DNA of 64,000 nt from Paragordius varius. Its lineage: Eukaryota; Nematomorpha. Under the pieces are notes generated by a model. That model saw only the letters and a list, made by a program, of their open reading frames with translations. It was not told where the DNA came from and did not search any database. The translations under genes and the position numbers were made by a program. Location of the stretch: contig OZ176050.1 in assembly GCA_964247055.1 (NCBI GenBank), positions 13,268,001 to 13,332,000 on the forward strand, read 5' to 3'. Positions 13,701 to 25,042 of the stretch are shown here, piece after piece (the first letter of the stretch is position 1; each line of letters begins with the position of its first letter).

Positions 13701-14989
13701 TTCAAACAATGTCGTTATAAATCAGGCTTTTAACTTAGATGGCACGTTTGATGGAACCCAAATTAACCTTATAACTGATAAAAATAATGTGTTGCATTCA
13801 CAACACCAAGGTACATATATTTAAAATATTCACCGTCTTGACGTTTGGTAAATATATTTATTTACCCTTTTACATAATCCGTGCGTTTACTCAGGGTATT
13901 ACAGTCTGAGTAAGTATACATTGCTCGAAAGTTATTAATTATTGCCAAATAGCATATGCAACAAAGGGAATTATTGGCTTATAGTTATTTTCTTCACTTT
14001 TAAGTATTATTTGTGAATAATAATTCTCGTTGCTGCATATGCTATTTATCAATAACAAATAACTTTCTACCAATATATACTTACTCATACTGTAATTTAA
14101 TTAGTCTATTCTAAATAAAATTGTGATAAAAGAAAAAATATTATTTTAACAATAAATTATTAAATGGTGCAATTTTTTTACATATTATGATAAATATTGT
14201 TCAAATTTATTTTTATTAGTTAACCGCCTCTAAAATTTAAAAAAACAAAACGATTTAATCAGTATGTAATCCTTAATTTTACCGTGTATATTTCCATTTT
14301 TATATCAAAACTTTTTACTCCACTCATTGTGTTTAGGTTCAGAAGGAGGAATCCTTGTAAACTTGGATGGTACGACCGTGTCCTCAACCGATAAATATAT
14401 AAGTCACCAATTCTTAGCAATGGTTAATGGTACTGACCCTAACAATGATGAATCCGAAATGTTAATAGATGGTGGTAGCCAACAATCACACATGCTTACG
14501 ACTTCAGATATAATTTCACAGCAGGGGGCCTCTAATCATCACAATTTTTTAAATATTATCCCACATAATAATAATAGCAGAGAATTGTATTTCCAACAAA
14601 GATCACAAGGTGGTGAAACTTGCCTGTTAACTGAGCAAACAACATCCCTTTTGAGTAATAACAGGACAGAACATTGTGATGGGTTGTTAGATGGTGTCGT
14701 CACATTTACCGATGATAAGTTTGGTGGGCCAACCTATGACATTGTATTGAATGAAGGCAATATCAGCAGCAATTTGGTAGTTAATAGCAAAGGAGTTATT
14801 AACCTTCAAACTGTAAACTCTTCTAACTTACTTGGTGCATTTAGCGCTAATGATATGATTTTGGATGAACACGGGTCTGAATGCTTTTTACCCGATGAAT
14901 CGTATGTCGTTTCTGTGGGCTCTTCTCAACCCAACCATAACAATAGTTTGACAGATTTTACCAATTTTCCTTCCACATCGCTAGGATAA
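7734..14989 (+). CDS. Giant C2H2 zinc-finger protein, about 29 fingers (6 exons)
   Basis: Probable nuclear DNA-binding regulator; I cannot name an orthologue. Exons 7734-9021, 9170-9458, 9568-9681, 9972-13387, 13613-13810 and 14337-14989 join in phase with GT-AG introns of 148, 109, 290, 225 and 526 nt, giving 5,958 nt and 1,985 residues. The ATG at 7,734 opens MPNILECDICGEIF, immediately starting the first finger. Exon 1 holds eight C2H2-type fingers (one C2HC: CEKCEEIF...HLKLC), exons 2-3 one each, and exon 4 about nineteen. These include a tightly packed tandem run from about 12,350 to 13,200 with short linkers such as THTGVKPHVC. Between finger groups are long acidic and Ser/Thr-rich stretches, including a short Ala run near 12,100. 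The last 300 or so residues lack fingers and are rich in Asn, Asp, Ser and Gln, resembling an activation domain. No frameshift or stop interrupts it. Finger counts are by eye. Confidence 0.88.
13899..14095. mobile_element. MITE with about 75-bp terminal inverted repeats, in an intron
   Basis: A 197-bp element in the last intron of the large zinc-finger gene. Its left end TTACAGTCTGAGTAAGTATA is mirrored at the right end as TTACAGTATGAGTAAGTATA. The inverted similarity continues inward through GAAAGTTATT and the AGCATATGCA block to a central AATAATT. It has no coding capacity. The terminal CAGT next to TA suggests a Tc1/mariner-type non-autonomous element. Copies of this exact family are not obvious elsewhere in the window. 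Confidence 0.75.
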
Positions 14990-15777
14990 TTATTTGGCAT
15001 ATGAAGTTGTGAAGTTTTTTGAGTTTAAATTGGCTTTATTTTAATTATAATTATATTATAACGTTTATACATGCACCCTTTATTGACTCCCATACCCCCG
15101 TTTAATTATTTAATAATATTTTTTTTGAAATTGAGTTATATCTGTTTTGGTTGGATTTTAGAATAATTAATAAATTATATTGCTAACATATTTGAACCGG
15201 CTCGTGTTGTAAGTGATTATTTTATTTGGAAGCAAAATTTATAAAAAAACAAAAGTTTTAATAAAATAAATTTTATCATTTTACTTAATGACAAATAATT
15301 ATTAACATATCAAAAAATAATATACAATCAATGGTATCCATAACATAAAATATTATAGGACCGTTTAAAAGTCAGAGCTATTTATCAAAATATTCTATTA
15401 AAGTTTGTGTTTCAGAAAAAGACATTAAGTAATTAAATTTATATACCTCTAATGGTGACTAAATAACTATTATGTTTTAAAATGATGTTCTGATATTAAT
15501 TAGTCGCATTAACCTTTTACAATATGGTTGGATACTTTAAAGAAAACAACCCATCGATTGTGTTGAGGGCAGTTTTAGCACTATATCAATATTCAAGCCC
15601 CCATAATCCATTTATGTCCTTAAAAGCAAAAAAGCCGACGTTGCGAGATAAAATGTTTCTGATAAATTTAATTACTCTTCAATATGAAAACAATTTGTAA
15701 ACAGGCGAACTAGTAAGCTACATCGCTTCTGAAGTTTTATTAAATACGTCTAACTATAAATATTATAAATGTCCAAA

Positions 15778-16055
15778 TACAGCAAGAATTGAAATTATAC
15801 CGACAAAACGTAAAATATAAAGACAATATTTTTTACTAAAAGACAACCATACTTTTTAAATCTTAATTTTTAATAACTCATTGTTCCAAACTATAAAGTA
15901 GGAAATAAATATTTAAATTGATAATTATGTATTATACGATTGTAATTAAATTATTTTAATAGGATAAACTAAGGTTTAAAGAGTATGGTTGTCTTTTAGA
16001 TATATTTGTCTTTATATTTTTACGTTTTGTTCGTATATTTTCAATTTTTACTGTA
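15778..16055. mobile_element. Tc1/mariner-like MITE, copy 1
   Basis: A 278-bp element bounded by TACAG and CTGTA. The two ends are inverted copies built around the phrases AATTGAAATTATAC, GACAAAACGTAAAA and TATAAAGACA, and an inner ACAACCATA pair follows. The same element occurs at 23,797-24,079 and 53,293-53,576, and partial relatives lie near 612-720 and 1,500-1,570. It has no open frame. The surrounding stretch 14,990-15,777 contains no gene I can support. Confidence 0.75.
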
Positions 16056-16189
16056 TAGAAATTCAGCAGTTGCAATTTTTGTTGATGTGTGTATTGAAAA
16101 ACAACATATCTGTAGTAACAAGTTTTTACCGGTTTTTTTGACACAAAACATGTAATTTGAAAGAAATTTATTAATTATATTAAAGATAT

Positions 16190-16800
16190 AACATACGCTT
16201 ATACACATTCGCCCATCTCTCTCGTAATACATAAATGCTGTGCAGCTGCAAATTATTCGTCAGTTATTTACGTCTTTAAAATTATTGGCGCTTGTCTGCG
16301 AGGATACGTCCCTGTGATGTGAAATGTATTAGGAAGATGGCGCCAAGTTAAGAAAGTTAACTGGATGCGAAAGAATTTCCCATTGAAGTAATAAGGTGTC
16401 TTTTATTGGTTTTGCTGTGTGAGATGGAGCATTGTCATGTAGCAAGATAACTTTCTCTGTCTTTTGGCCAATTTTGGTCGTTTTTTAACTCATGCATGGT
16501 TTAAATTTATCAATTTTTGGCGATAGCGTTATGAATTTACGGTTTAACTGGGTTTCCCAAGTTTATAATAGACAATGTAGATCTGATCCCAACGACATAG
16601 AGTACAGTTTTCTTGCTGATGGCAATGGTGTTGATGGACCGTCTTGGCAAGAGCCGGGATTTTCCGCTTTAAATTTACTAGTAAAAATTATTTATTTTTA
16701 TGACGGAAACAGGATTTATAATTCATTTTGCTTTAGATTTCACGTTACATTAAATTGTATGGGTACCAAGTTTATTGGTGTTTTTCATCGCAAATAGACA
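16190..16800 (-). mobile_element. Mariner transposase fragment
   Basis: Read on the minus strand, one frame gives KVILLHDNAPSHTAKPIKDT, the conserved block around the second catalytic Asp of mariner transposases, followed by remnants of the WEILSHP segment and a C-terminal ERW-like motif near 16,210. Upstream frames (to about 16,800) resemble the preceding transposase region but are broken by stops and shifts. It differs clearly from the five mariner copies at 36-61 kb, so it is a second, older lineage. Terminal repeats are not recognisable. Confidence 0.7.
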
Positions 16801-17473
16801 TCTTTTATAATTGATATAGCATGTTCACCATATGTTTAACCGAAGTTTTTTTGGTCAATGCGTATTTTTCAGGCACAAACTTTGAAATGATTACCGAATA
16901 AATGAGTATCAAATTAATCGTCTGCGTACTTTTCACTGACGTTTTTTATTTAATTAAACCGGTAATAACATATAACCAAACCTGGTAATTCAAGTCTACT
17001 ATTTTAACCTATCCATTTGATAATTTTTGCGAAACTTATTTTTTGACCTAAATAAGATTACAAATATGATTATTTTTAAGTGTTTTAAATGTTATATTTT
17101 CGTGAAAAAGCAGTTAAAAGATAGAAAAGCGAAAAAAAGGATAAATTTTAGAATAATACAACAAAAGGTTGAAATAAGCGTACCAACCCGTCCAAAATAT
17201 GGACTAATAAATAAGTATTCTTTAATATTAATTAGTTTGCTTATTTAGAATGCATATTTCTGATTTATGGCAATTTTAGGTCTTACTATGATGATAAAAT
17301 ATACGTGTGGAATATAACGGATTTAGGGAAGATTGAAACAAAGAGATCAATTTTTTTATATTATATAAAAAATTATTGGAAAATAAATATAATTTAATAA
17401 TCTAATACTAAAACTAATCTATAAAATAGATAATGTACGTAGAAATTTGTAATAAATTTTCAACATAAAAAAG
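16801..17473. other. Intergenic, no supported gene
   Basis: AT-rich sequence between the mariner fragment and the 3' end of UROD. Short open frames here have no recognisable motifs. The UROD 3' UTR and polyadenylation site should lie within the right-hand part. Confidence 0.4.
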
Positions 17474-20400
17474 TTATAGCAATGGGAATGAATGTATAGC
17501 TTCAATTAATAAGTCAACACTATTGATTGGAGTTTCAGGATATATCCCATGACCCAAATTGGCAATATAATTTTTCCCATTAAATTTGCTAATCATGTCA
17601 CATGCTGAATTTTGTAGTGCTTCCTAAAAAAATATGTATAAAATAAAAAAATATATGTATGAAAATATTTTTCAACGGTAAAATTTTTACAAGATATTAA
17701 AGATAAAAATTTTATCTTTAAGCTTTTTTTTTCAGTGAAAAATTTATAAAAAAAATAAATATTGTGAAAAATATTAAGTAACATTATAATATGATTTGGC
17801 ATGAATAGTATATACTTTTGTTCCAAACAATGCGCATGGATCTAAATTCCCCTGAAGAATTGTTTCGTTACCAAATATTTTTCTGTATGCACAAATATAC
17901 AATAAAATTTAAAAGACATATTTTTTATAATGACAACCATCATATCTGTAAAATCTATTTTTTTTTATCAAAATCATCGTTTTGAGTTGCAAAGTAAAGA
18001 ATTGATATATAAATTAGTAAAAACACTTCATTTTAAATTTCATAATTGTAATCAATTAAAGTACGAAAAAATAAAGATAAAAACATTGTTTTCCTTCAAC
18101 AAACTATCTATGTTTTTTAGTTTTACATATTGGTTTTGATTTTTATTGTAAATAGTAATAAATAGGGAATGTTATATAAATTCTTAAAAAAATTATATAT
18201 CCAAAACATGGATTTACAAAAGTAGATAATATATATTTTGATACCAAAAAAACGTAAACATAGTTGGCTACCTAGCTTCTATGGGGTCTACAGTCCAATC
18301 TAAACTAATAGCATCGAAACCTAGATTCCCAAGTTGAGCCATTGAATGGGAAACACCTTTGGCAAAAAGGATCTATAACGTTTAAAATAACGAAAAAAAA
18401 ATTGTTTTCAACAAAAAGCTGAATTACAATCCATTAATATAAACAATTTATTAAATTTGTTAAAATTATTAAAGTTAATTTGATTTAAACAAATTACCTG
18501 ACAAAAATCAAAGGTAAATTACAGTAAACACTAAAAGACAAATATATTTTTATTTAAAAATTGTTTTATATTTTATTCTGATCTGATTTTACAACTTTAT
18601 GCCTTATTCTGCAACCAAAACGATATATATTAGGAAAAAACATGGTTGTTTTTATAAAAAATTTAATTTTAACGTTTTTAAAACGTATTAAATATGGTAA
18701 AGATCAAATATTTATATCATAATAATAGGAAAACTTTCAATTTTAGTTAATGGACAAAAACTAAACCGGATTATAAAACTATTTTTACAAATAACATAAA
18801 AGGATACCAATGGTGGACAATTATCTGGTCCCAAAGTCCTTTTAATATGTTCAGCGATGAGTTTAAGGTATGGTGTACAAAATCTTTGGAAGAGATGTTT
18901 GTTCAAGCAATCGCCATGAGATTCAAATATTTGCAAAATCTAGCCGATAAAAATTTTGATAATGAATGTAAATGATAGGCAATTTTTATCATTTTACAAC
19001 CTAAGGCAACATTTTTCAATTGTATTTGCTTGAAAAAATGTTGCGTTTGCTTGATAAAGTGTTGATTTTTAAAGAATAAGTATTTTATAAAATAATTTTT
19101 ATGGGAACATATAAGTTTACCTGTGCACCAGCCTGCGCTTGTTTAATCAAATGTTGTGCAATGCAAACAGAAAGGTTTCGAAGTAAAAATTCACTTTCCT
19201 CGGGATATTTGTATAACCCGGTTCGAGCCCGTATTTTTTGAGCAGAACCGGACCCACCTTCAATAGCGTATGTCATTAGAGTCCACTGGAAAAGAAATGA
19301 TATATTGGTAAGGACATAAAAGAATTAAAAGTATGTAAAATAGCTTTAAATTATATTAAATTATTTGAAACATATATGCCACATTTTTATGACAATAAGC
19401 GTTTTTAGATCAAAAATTGTATTTATATCCTTAGACCTTTTTTACCGTTTGGAGTAGTTTTCCAAGGGTTATTTTAAATTCGAAAATAGTAATAATGATA
19501 TTGGGCTAAATTAAAAATAGATATGCATTCTATCATTTTCGGCGCATTATATATTTTTCTTGAATGTAATATAAAAAAATCATCATCTTATAGCCGTAAA
19601 AATTTTATTTTTAATATATTTTAAGCAATCAGTTTATATTTGGACATTTTTATCATGTGTTGCAAGCAGATTTAAGTGATAACAAAATTAAAAAAAAGGT
19701 AAAACGTGATACATATATATATATTCCCTTATTACAAGAATATTTTTATTCAACATACCTTTTATTACAAATTATAAGCTCATATTTTTCAATAAAAATA
19801 TTTAATACAGTGTGTTTTGAACGCGAATAATAAGCTATCTATGTTTTTGAAAAAACCTTATATCGCTATGAACAATATTTAATTATTGTTCAAAATATTT
19901 GATTAACATTTAATTTAAATAATTTTATACCGGCGCTCCAGCGAATCCAATCAGAGGAACTTTTCCCTCTAATTTATGACGCGTTAATGTTATTCCTTCG
20001 TATACTGGAGTCAAAACTTTTTGCGACAAATTTATTAGATCACCACTAGAGTGCCCATTCACAGTAGAATCAGACGAATTATACCAATTTAATCGGTTTA
20101 AATCTTCTGGCTTTTGCAAATAATTTACAATAACTGGACCCTTAAATTGTAAAAACAAAAAAAAACTTTGCTTTCTTCCATTTTAACTTCTAAACCAATA
20201 CTTTGTAAAATAACAAGAATGTCAGAAAAAATAATAGCAGCATCGAGTTTATACCGATTTATTGGCTGTTAGTTAAATAAATTTTACCATTAATGTGACT
20301 TCAGCAATTAATTCCGGATTTTGACAAATGTCAAAAAAACTATGTCGAGCACGTATTTCTTTAAATTCTTACCCTATTAAATTATGATTACCTGGTAAAT

Positions 20401-20518
20401 ATCTACCAGCTTGTCTCATAATCCATATTGGAATTCTATTAACTTTTTCTCTCCTGAAAACTTTTAAAATCAAATCATTTTTCAAAATTGGAAAATTATT
20501 TATGCTTTCACCATTCAT
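17474..20518 (-). CDS. UROD: Uroporphyrinogen decarboxylase (9 exons)
   Basis: Cytosolic heme-pathway enzyme that removes four acetate carboxyls from uroporphyrinogen to give coproporphyrinogen. Exons: 20518-20392, 20367-20288, 20265-20167, 20140-19931, 19285-19121, 18939-18808, 18372-18272, 17882-17816, 17623-17474. They total 1,131 nt, 376 residues; human UROD has 367. All signature blocks are present in order: [20 protein letters not shown] (31-50, substrate-binding Arg 35 and 39), [11 protein letters not shown] (75-85, the Asp matching catalytic human Asp86 is residue 84), [50 protein letters not shown] and [14 protein letters not shown] (active-site His). About ten extra residues (around [14 protein letters not shown]) lie before the [12 protein letters not shown] helix. 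Introns 1-3 are 24, 22 and 26 nt; the rest are 645, 181, 435, 389 and 192 nt. The enzyme looks intact once the micro-introns are removed, so I do not call it a pseudogene. Confidence 0.95.
20141..20391 (-). other. Three micro-introns of UROD (24, 22, 26 nt)
   Basis: Intron 1 is 20391-20368 (GTAATC...TAAG), intron 2 is 20287-20266 (GTAAAA...ACAG) and intron 3 is 20166-20141 (GTTTTT...TAAG). Intron 1 is a multiple of three but contains an in-frame TAA and splits RYLP-EFKE, an invariant motif that is restored exactly on removal. Introns 2 and 3 would shift the frame; removal joins [15 protein letters not shown] and MEESK-GPVIV, both matching the UROD family register. Confidence 0.9.
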
Positions 20519-22153
20519 AGCGTGCGAAAGATGAGTTGATGAATGAATATAATTTAGGGTTGTAAAAACAGAAATGTTTGTATTTTTTCATTTTTTTGAC
20601 GATGGCATCTTGTGGTAGAACCGATGTGTACTTGTCTAATGCCTTGAAATTGCTTTGAATTAACAGACATTTTACCCCTCTCTCTAGGATAAAAATCTTA
20701 TATTTTTTCAGTTTCCAGATGATAACCTTTTTACAATACATTTTAAGATTATTTTTAAAAATGAGACTAAAACACCTGAAAATTATAAAATTTAACAAAT
20801 ATTTTACATTCTAAATTAAAATAATCTGGAAATAAAGGAGTTAATTCCATGATGAACTTGTTGCTTGTATGTTATTAAACAAGCTTTTTAGTTGCAACTA
20901 AAATATATATAAAACAATAACATATTTCATTATGTTTCATAACAAATATCATATGCCTTTTCCGATAATGCACTTTTCATTAAACGCAACACTTTTTCAC
21001 CAAATTTAACATTTTTTTCAACCAAAATCTAGACTTTGCCAATTAAACTTAAAACTTTTTCTTCAAACTCAACGTTTTTTTCAATTGATAATTTAAAAAT
21101 GATTAAATGCATTTTAAACGAATAAGCATATTTTATGTATTAGTTATTTAGTATAATAATATCAGTTGGAATAAAAATAGGTGAGTAAAAAATGAATGGC
21201 AATTGGTTAACCCAATACATTTTATTAATAAATACATAAATCTAATAAAATTTATTAATCAACATTACAAGATTTTTTCAAAGTTTATATAACTGCGGAA
21301 AGTGATTTTGCGTAACCCATTCAGATTTTACACAACATGATAAATACCATAAAAAGGCAGTGTAAAGTAGATTGTCAAACGACTCTAATTCCATTGGTAA
21401 TCATCAAATTCTTTTGTAGGGCCGAAAAAATATTTTTCTTTGTCCCAAGGGCCTTGTACTATATTATACCGATAAATATTTTAAAACATTTTGACAGATT
21501 TGCAGATTCCCACACTCAAGTTATACCTGAAAAATTAAATTTAAGGTCACATGAGGCCCGTGGACCGCAGTTTAAAGAACATTGTAATAATTGTAATTGT
21601 CGAACGTCATTGATATAAATAAATTACGATTTTAATAAAATAGATTTTCATAAAAATCTTATCAAATTTTTCAATTATAATATTTTTGAAGTATATAATT
21701 GGTCAGGATTGATTTGTTAAACTTTTCACTTAAAAATAAATTTAATTACCCACAAATTTTATAAATTTTAACGGGAAAATATTGCCTTAAAATCGGTAAT
21801 ATTGCGAGATTATTATCATATTTGGGAATGTGGAAAAATTAATTTTCAATTTTCGTTTTCTAGGTGGAAATTAAAATGGTTATTATAATAATTTATTAAT
21901 GACATAATATTGCTTTTCAAATAATTAAATTGTGAAGCCTTTTTGTAAAGGCGGCTATTAGTAATGCAATACAAAATAATGTAGTGTATAATAAATATAA
22001 AAAATACAAAATTAGTCAATTTAAATGCAATCATAATCATTCATAAATATCCAATTAACGTAATTATATAAATATATTCCGCCAGAAAATTCAATTATAT
22101 AGCAAAATTATAGTTTTGCGTCAAACACAAATTTCGCTTTGCACATAATTAAC
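20519..22153. other. Intergenic between UROD and the four-finger gene, no supported gene
   Basis: AT-rich spacer upstream of UROD (minus) and downstream of the four-finger gene (minus). Open frames of 64-96 codons occur on both strands but show no motif, no conserved texture and no convincing splice context. The UROD promoter should lie just right of 20,518; I see no clear TATA or initiator element. Confidence 0.4.
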
Positions 22154-24316
22154 TCAAGAGTTTTTAGTCTTTTTCATATTACTGATAGATTGTAAATATG
22201 AATTTAACAAATTAATATCATTAGTATTATTATTAGAAATGTTATGATCGATGCTAGACGAAGCCAGATTGGAAATTGTAGAATCGTTAAAGGATTGAGT
22301 TTTATTCCCATTAGATAAAGGCACTGTTGAAGCCTTACTCATAGTTGTAATGTATAAATTTTCGGATTTTTCAAGCGCCATAATTTCACTGGGATTCATA
22401 GAGCGTATTCCTTTTATGGAAAGTAATGAAATTTTTTTGAAAATTAATCTATATTATAAAATCTAAACTTTGTATACAAAAAACTTGTAAATATATAAAT
22501 TAGAGTATTTCAATTTTAAAGTTGCTCTTATTTTTGGCATAAGGCATCTTTACCATATTTCACACTATGCATATATAAACCATATCGCATTAATTTTATA
22601 AAAAATACCTAAGAGTCTAAAAATATGGTGTACTTTATAAAAAAACTTGAATTTTTATGCTAATATATTTTAAATTCAAACATATTTTCTTTCAATAACC
22701 CTAGAAACCTGTATATAAATTAATAAAACTACTAAACACCTTTCAAATCAAATCGATTATTATATTTATAAAATAAAACTAATCATACCTTTAGCTGAAA
22801 GTATCATATAATGTCGAGCTCGGAGATGGCGTTTATACGTATTTCGGGTTTTAAAAGCGTGACCACATTGAATACAAGTGTAAGGTGTTTCACCTATTTA
22901 TTTTTTAGGAAAGAGATTAACATACAATAATAATAAAATAATATATGTATTAAGCTGAAACACTGTTAAGAAGAATATAAATGCAATATCAGCAAATTTA
23001 TTAATGAATTTATTAGTGAATTTCCATTTCTATCTTTATTTCATTTTTTGTGTTGATCCGAAGAAGTTAGAGGAATCTAACGAAAATTCATTAATACATT
23101 ATTATTAATTTTGCTAATATTGTATACCATTTACAATTCGAATTCAACCCTGAACAATTTAAATTCACCCTCAAATAATATATATGTTTTTTAAGATTAC
23201 AAATTACCTATATTTTACTATTAATTTTAAAAAATAAAATTTTGTTTAAATTAAAATAATACTGAAAAAATGATAAACTATGCCATAAGGATATATACAA
23301 ATAATGAGTTATATTAGTTTATAATTTGTTTTTAGGGTGAATTTGAATTGTTCAAGGGTAAATTCGAACTGTAAATGGTATATAATACTATTCTAAAAAT
23401 AATATATGTATTAGTTAAAACACCATCTAAACCAGAGTATGTCCAACATAAATGGCTTTGCGGGCCGCATTTTCTAATGAAAAAAACCGGGCAATCAGCT
23501 TTAGCAAAATATATGGGTATAAACAACAAATATTTAATTAGGTTTATAACACACCATAAGACTTTAAAAACTACTAATTATTTTAACTTTATTTGCTGGT
23601 TCATTGCCGAAATTCGGGTAGATTCATTCAAAAAGTTTGTGTAGAAAAATAAAATTTATTAAATTTCGTAAAATTTTGAATGTAAAAAATCTCACGAGCC
23701 ACAGTAATCTTTTAAAGGGCCGAACCGGTTTTTTTACAATTAAATAATAAGCATAAAAACATGATGGATGTTATACATGGATGATTAAAATATATTTACA
23801 ACAAAAACTGAAATTATACTATAGACAAAACGTAAAAATATAAAGATATTTAGACAATCATAGTTTTTAAATCTTGATTTTTTACATATAACTTATTGCT
23901 TTAATGTTTGAAGTATAAAATAGACATGTATTTTAATAACTAAATCAATTACATATTTTTAAAATGGTAATTAAATATTTTATATAACAAAAATTAAGGT
24001 TAAAAAAAGTATGGTTGTCTTAAAAATATTTCTCTTAATATTTTTACATTTTGTCCGTATAATTTCGATTTTTACTGTATGTATTAACAGTACGGATGCA
24101 AACCGTTTACTAAATTGCCCCTTTATACATTGTTTTGTGTTAAATTAACATTTGTGTATATATTAAAATCAGATTCTTTATTTTTCTGCTATAAATAAAC
24201 CGCACATGTCTTCAACATTTTTAATATGAATGCTGATGAAATTGGATTATTAGATAAAATAATTTTTTTTATTAATATTCATTCATCAACATCATTAATA
24301 ATTTAAATAAATAAAG

Positions 24317-24347
<31 letters not shown>

Positions 24348-24989
24348 TAATGTATAAAAATACACGTTTTTTAGTGCCAATATAATTTTAAAACATTTTT
24401 TTCGGATATTTTTGCACAATAAATAGGTTTCGTTACCTTTTTATGCAGAAACTAAAAATAGTTGAGAAAATTTGTGACACTGAAAATTTGAACAAACAAT
24501 TTTAGGTATAATTTCCCTCAAAATAAATGTAAATTATAATTTTCCTTTGGTAGCAAATAACATGTCTTTTCTACATAACTCTAATAATAATTATAAATTT
24601 ATTCAATTTAAGCTGAATTATAATTGCAATAATAATATAATCTATTAAAAAAAATGAAAAGTATAAAGCTTACCAGTATGTTTTCTCAAATGCTCCTTGA
24701 AATGTGACCTGTGCCGAAATCCACGCTGACACGTAGGACAAGTAAAGGGAAGTACTTTAGCATGGCATAATGCATGATATTCCAAACTGTGTCGTCGGGT
24801 AAATCGATTGCCACATTCATTACACGCGTACGGTTTAATGCCTATAAATAAATGATAAATTATTGTAAAAGCAAAGGAAAATAATATAAAATGGATAAAT
24901 TAATAGAAATACAATAAAATGATGCAGAGTTTATTTTTACAATGCGGGCTTTAAATAATAAAAATGAGATACAAAAAGGCTTTTAAAGG

Positions 24990-25042
<53 letters not shown>

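Noticed and set aside
20141-20518. UROD as a pseudogene because of stops and frameshifts in its first exons
   Set aside because: Each interruption is an exact GT...AG segment of 22-26 nt whose removal restores invariant motifs, and all remaining exons are intact. Three random indels would not do this.
20508-22040. Short open frames in the spacer right of UROD
   Set aside because: AT-rich sequence gives such frames by chance; composition is Lys/Asn/Ile/Phe-rich without motifs, and one overlaps the UROD start.
24319-25040. A regulatory or origin-like role for the long TA runs
   Set aside because: They are ordinary dinucleotide microsatellites in introns, with no accompanying motif.
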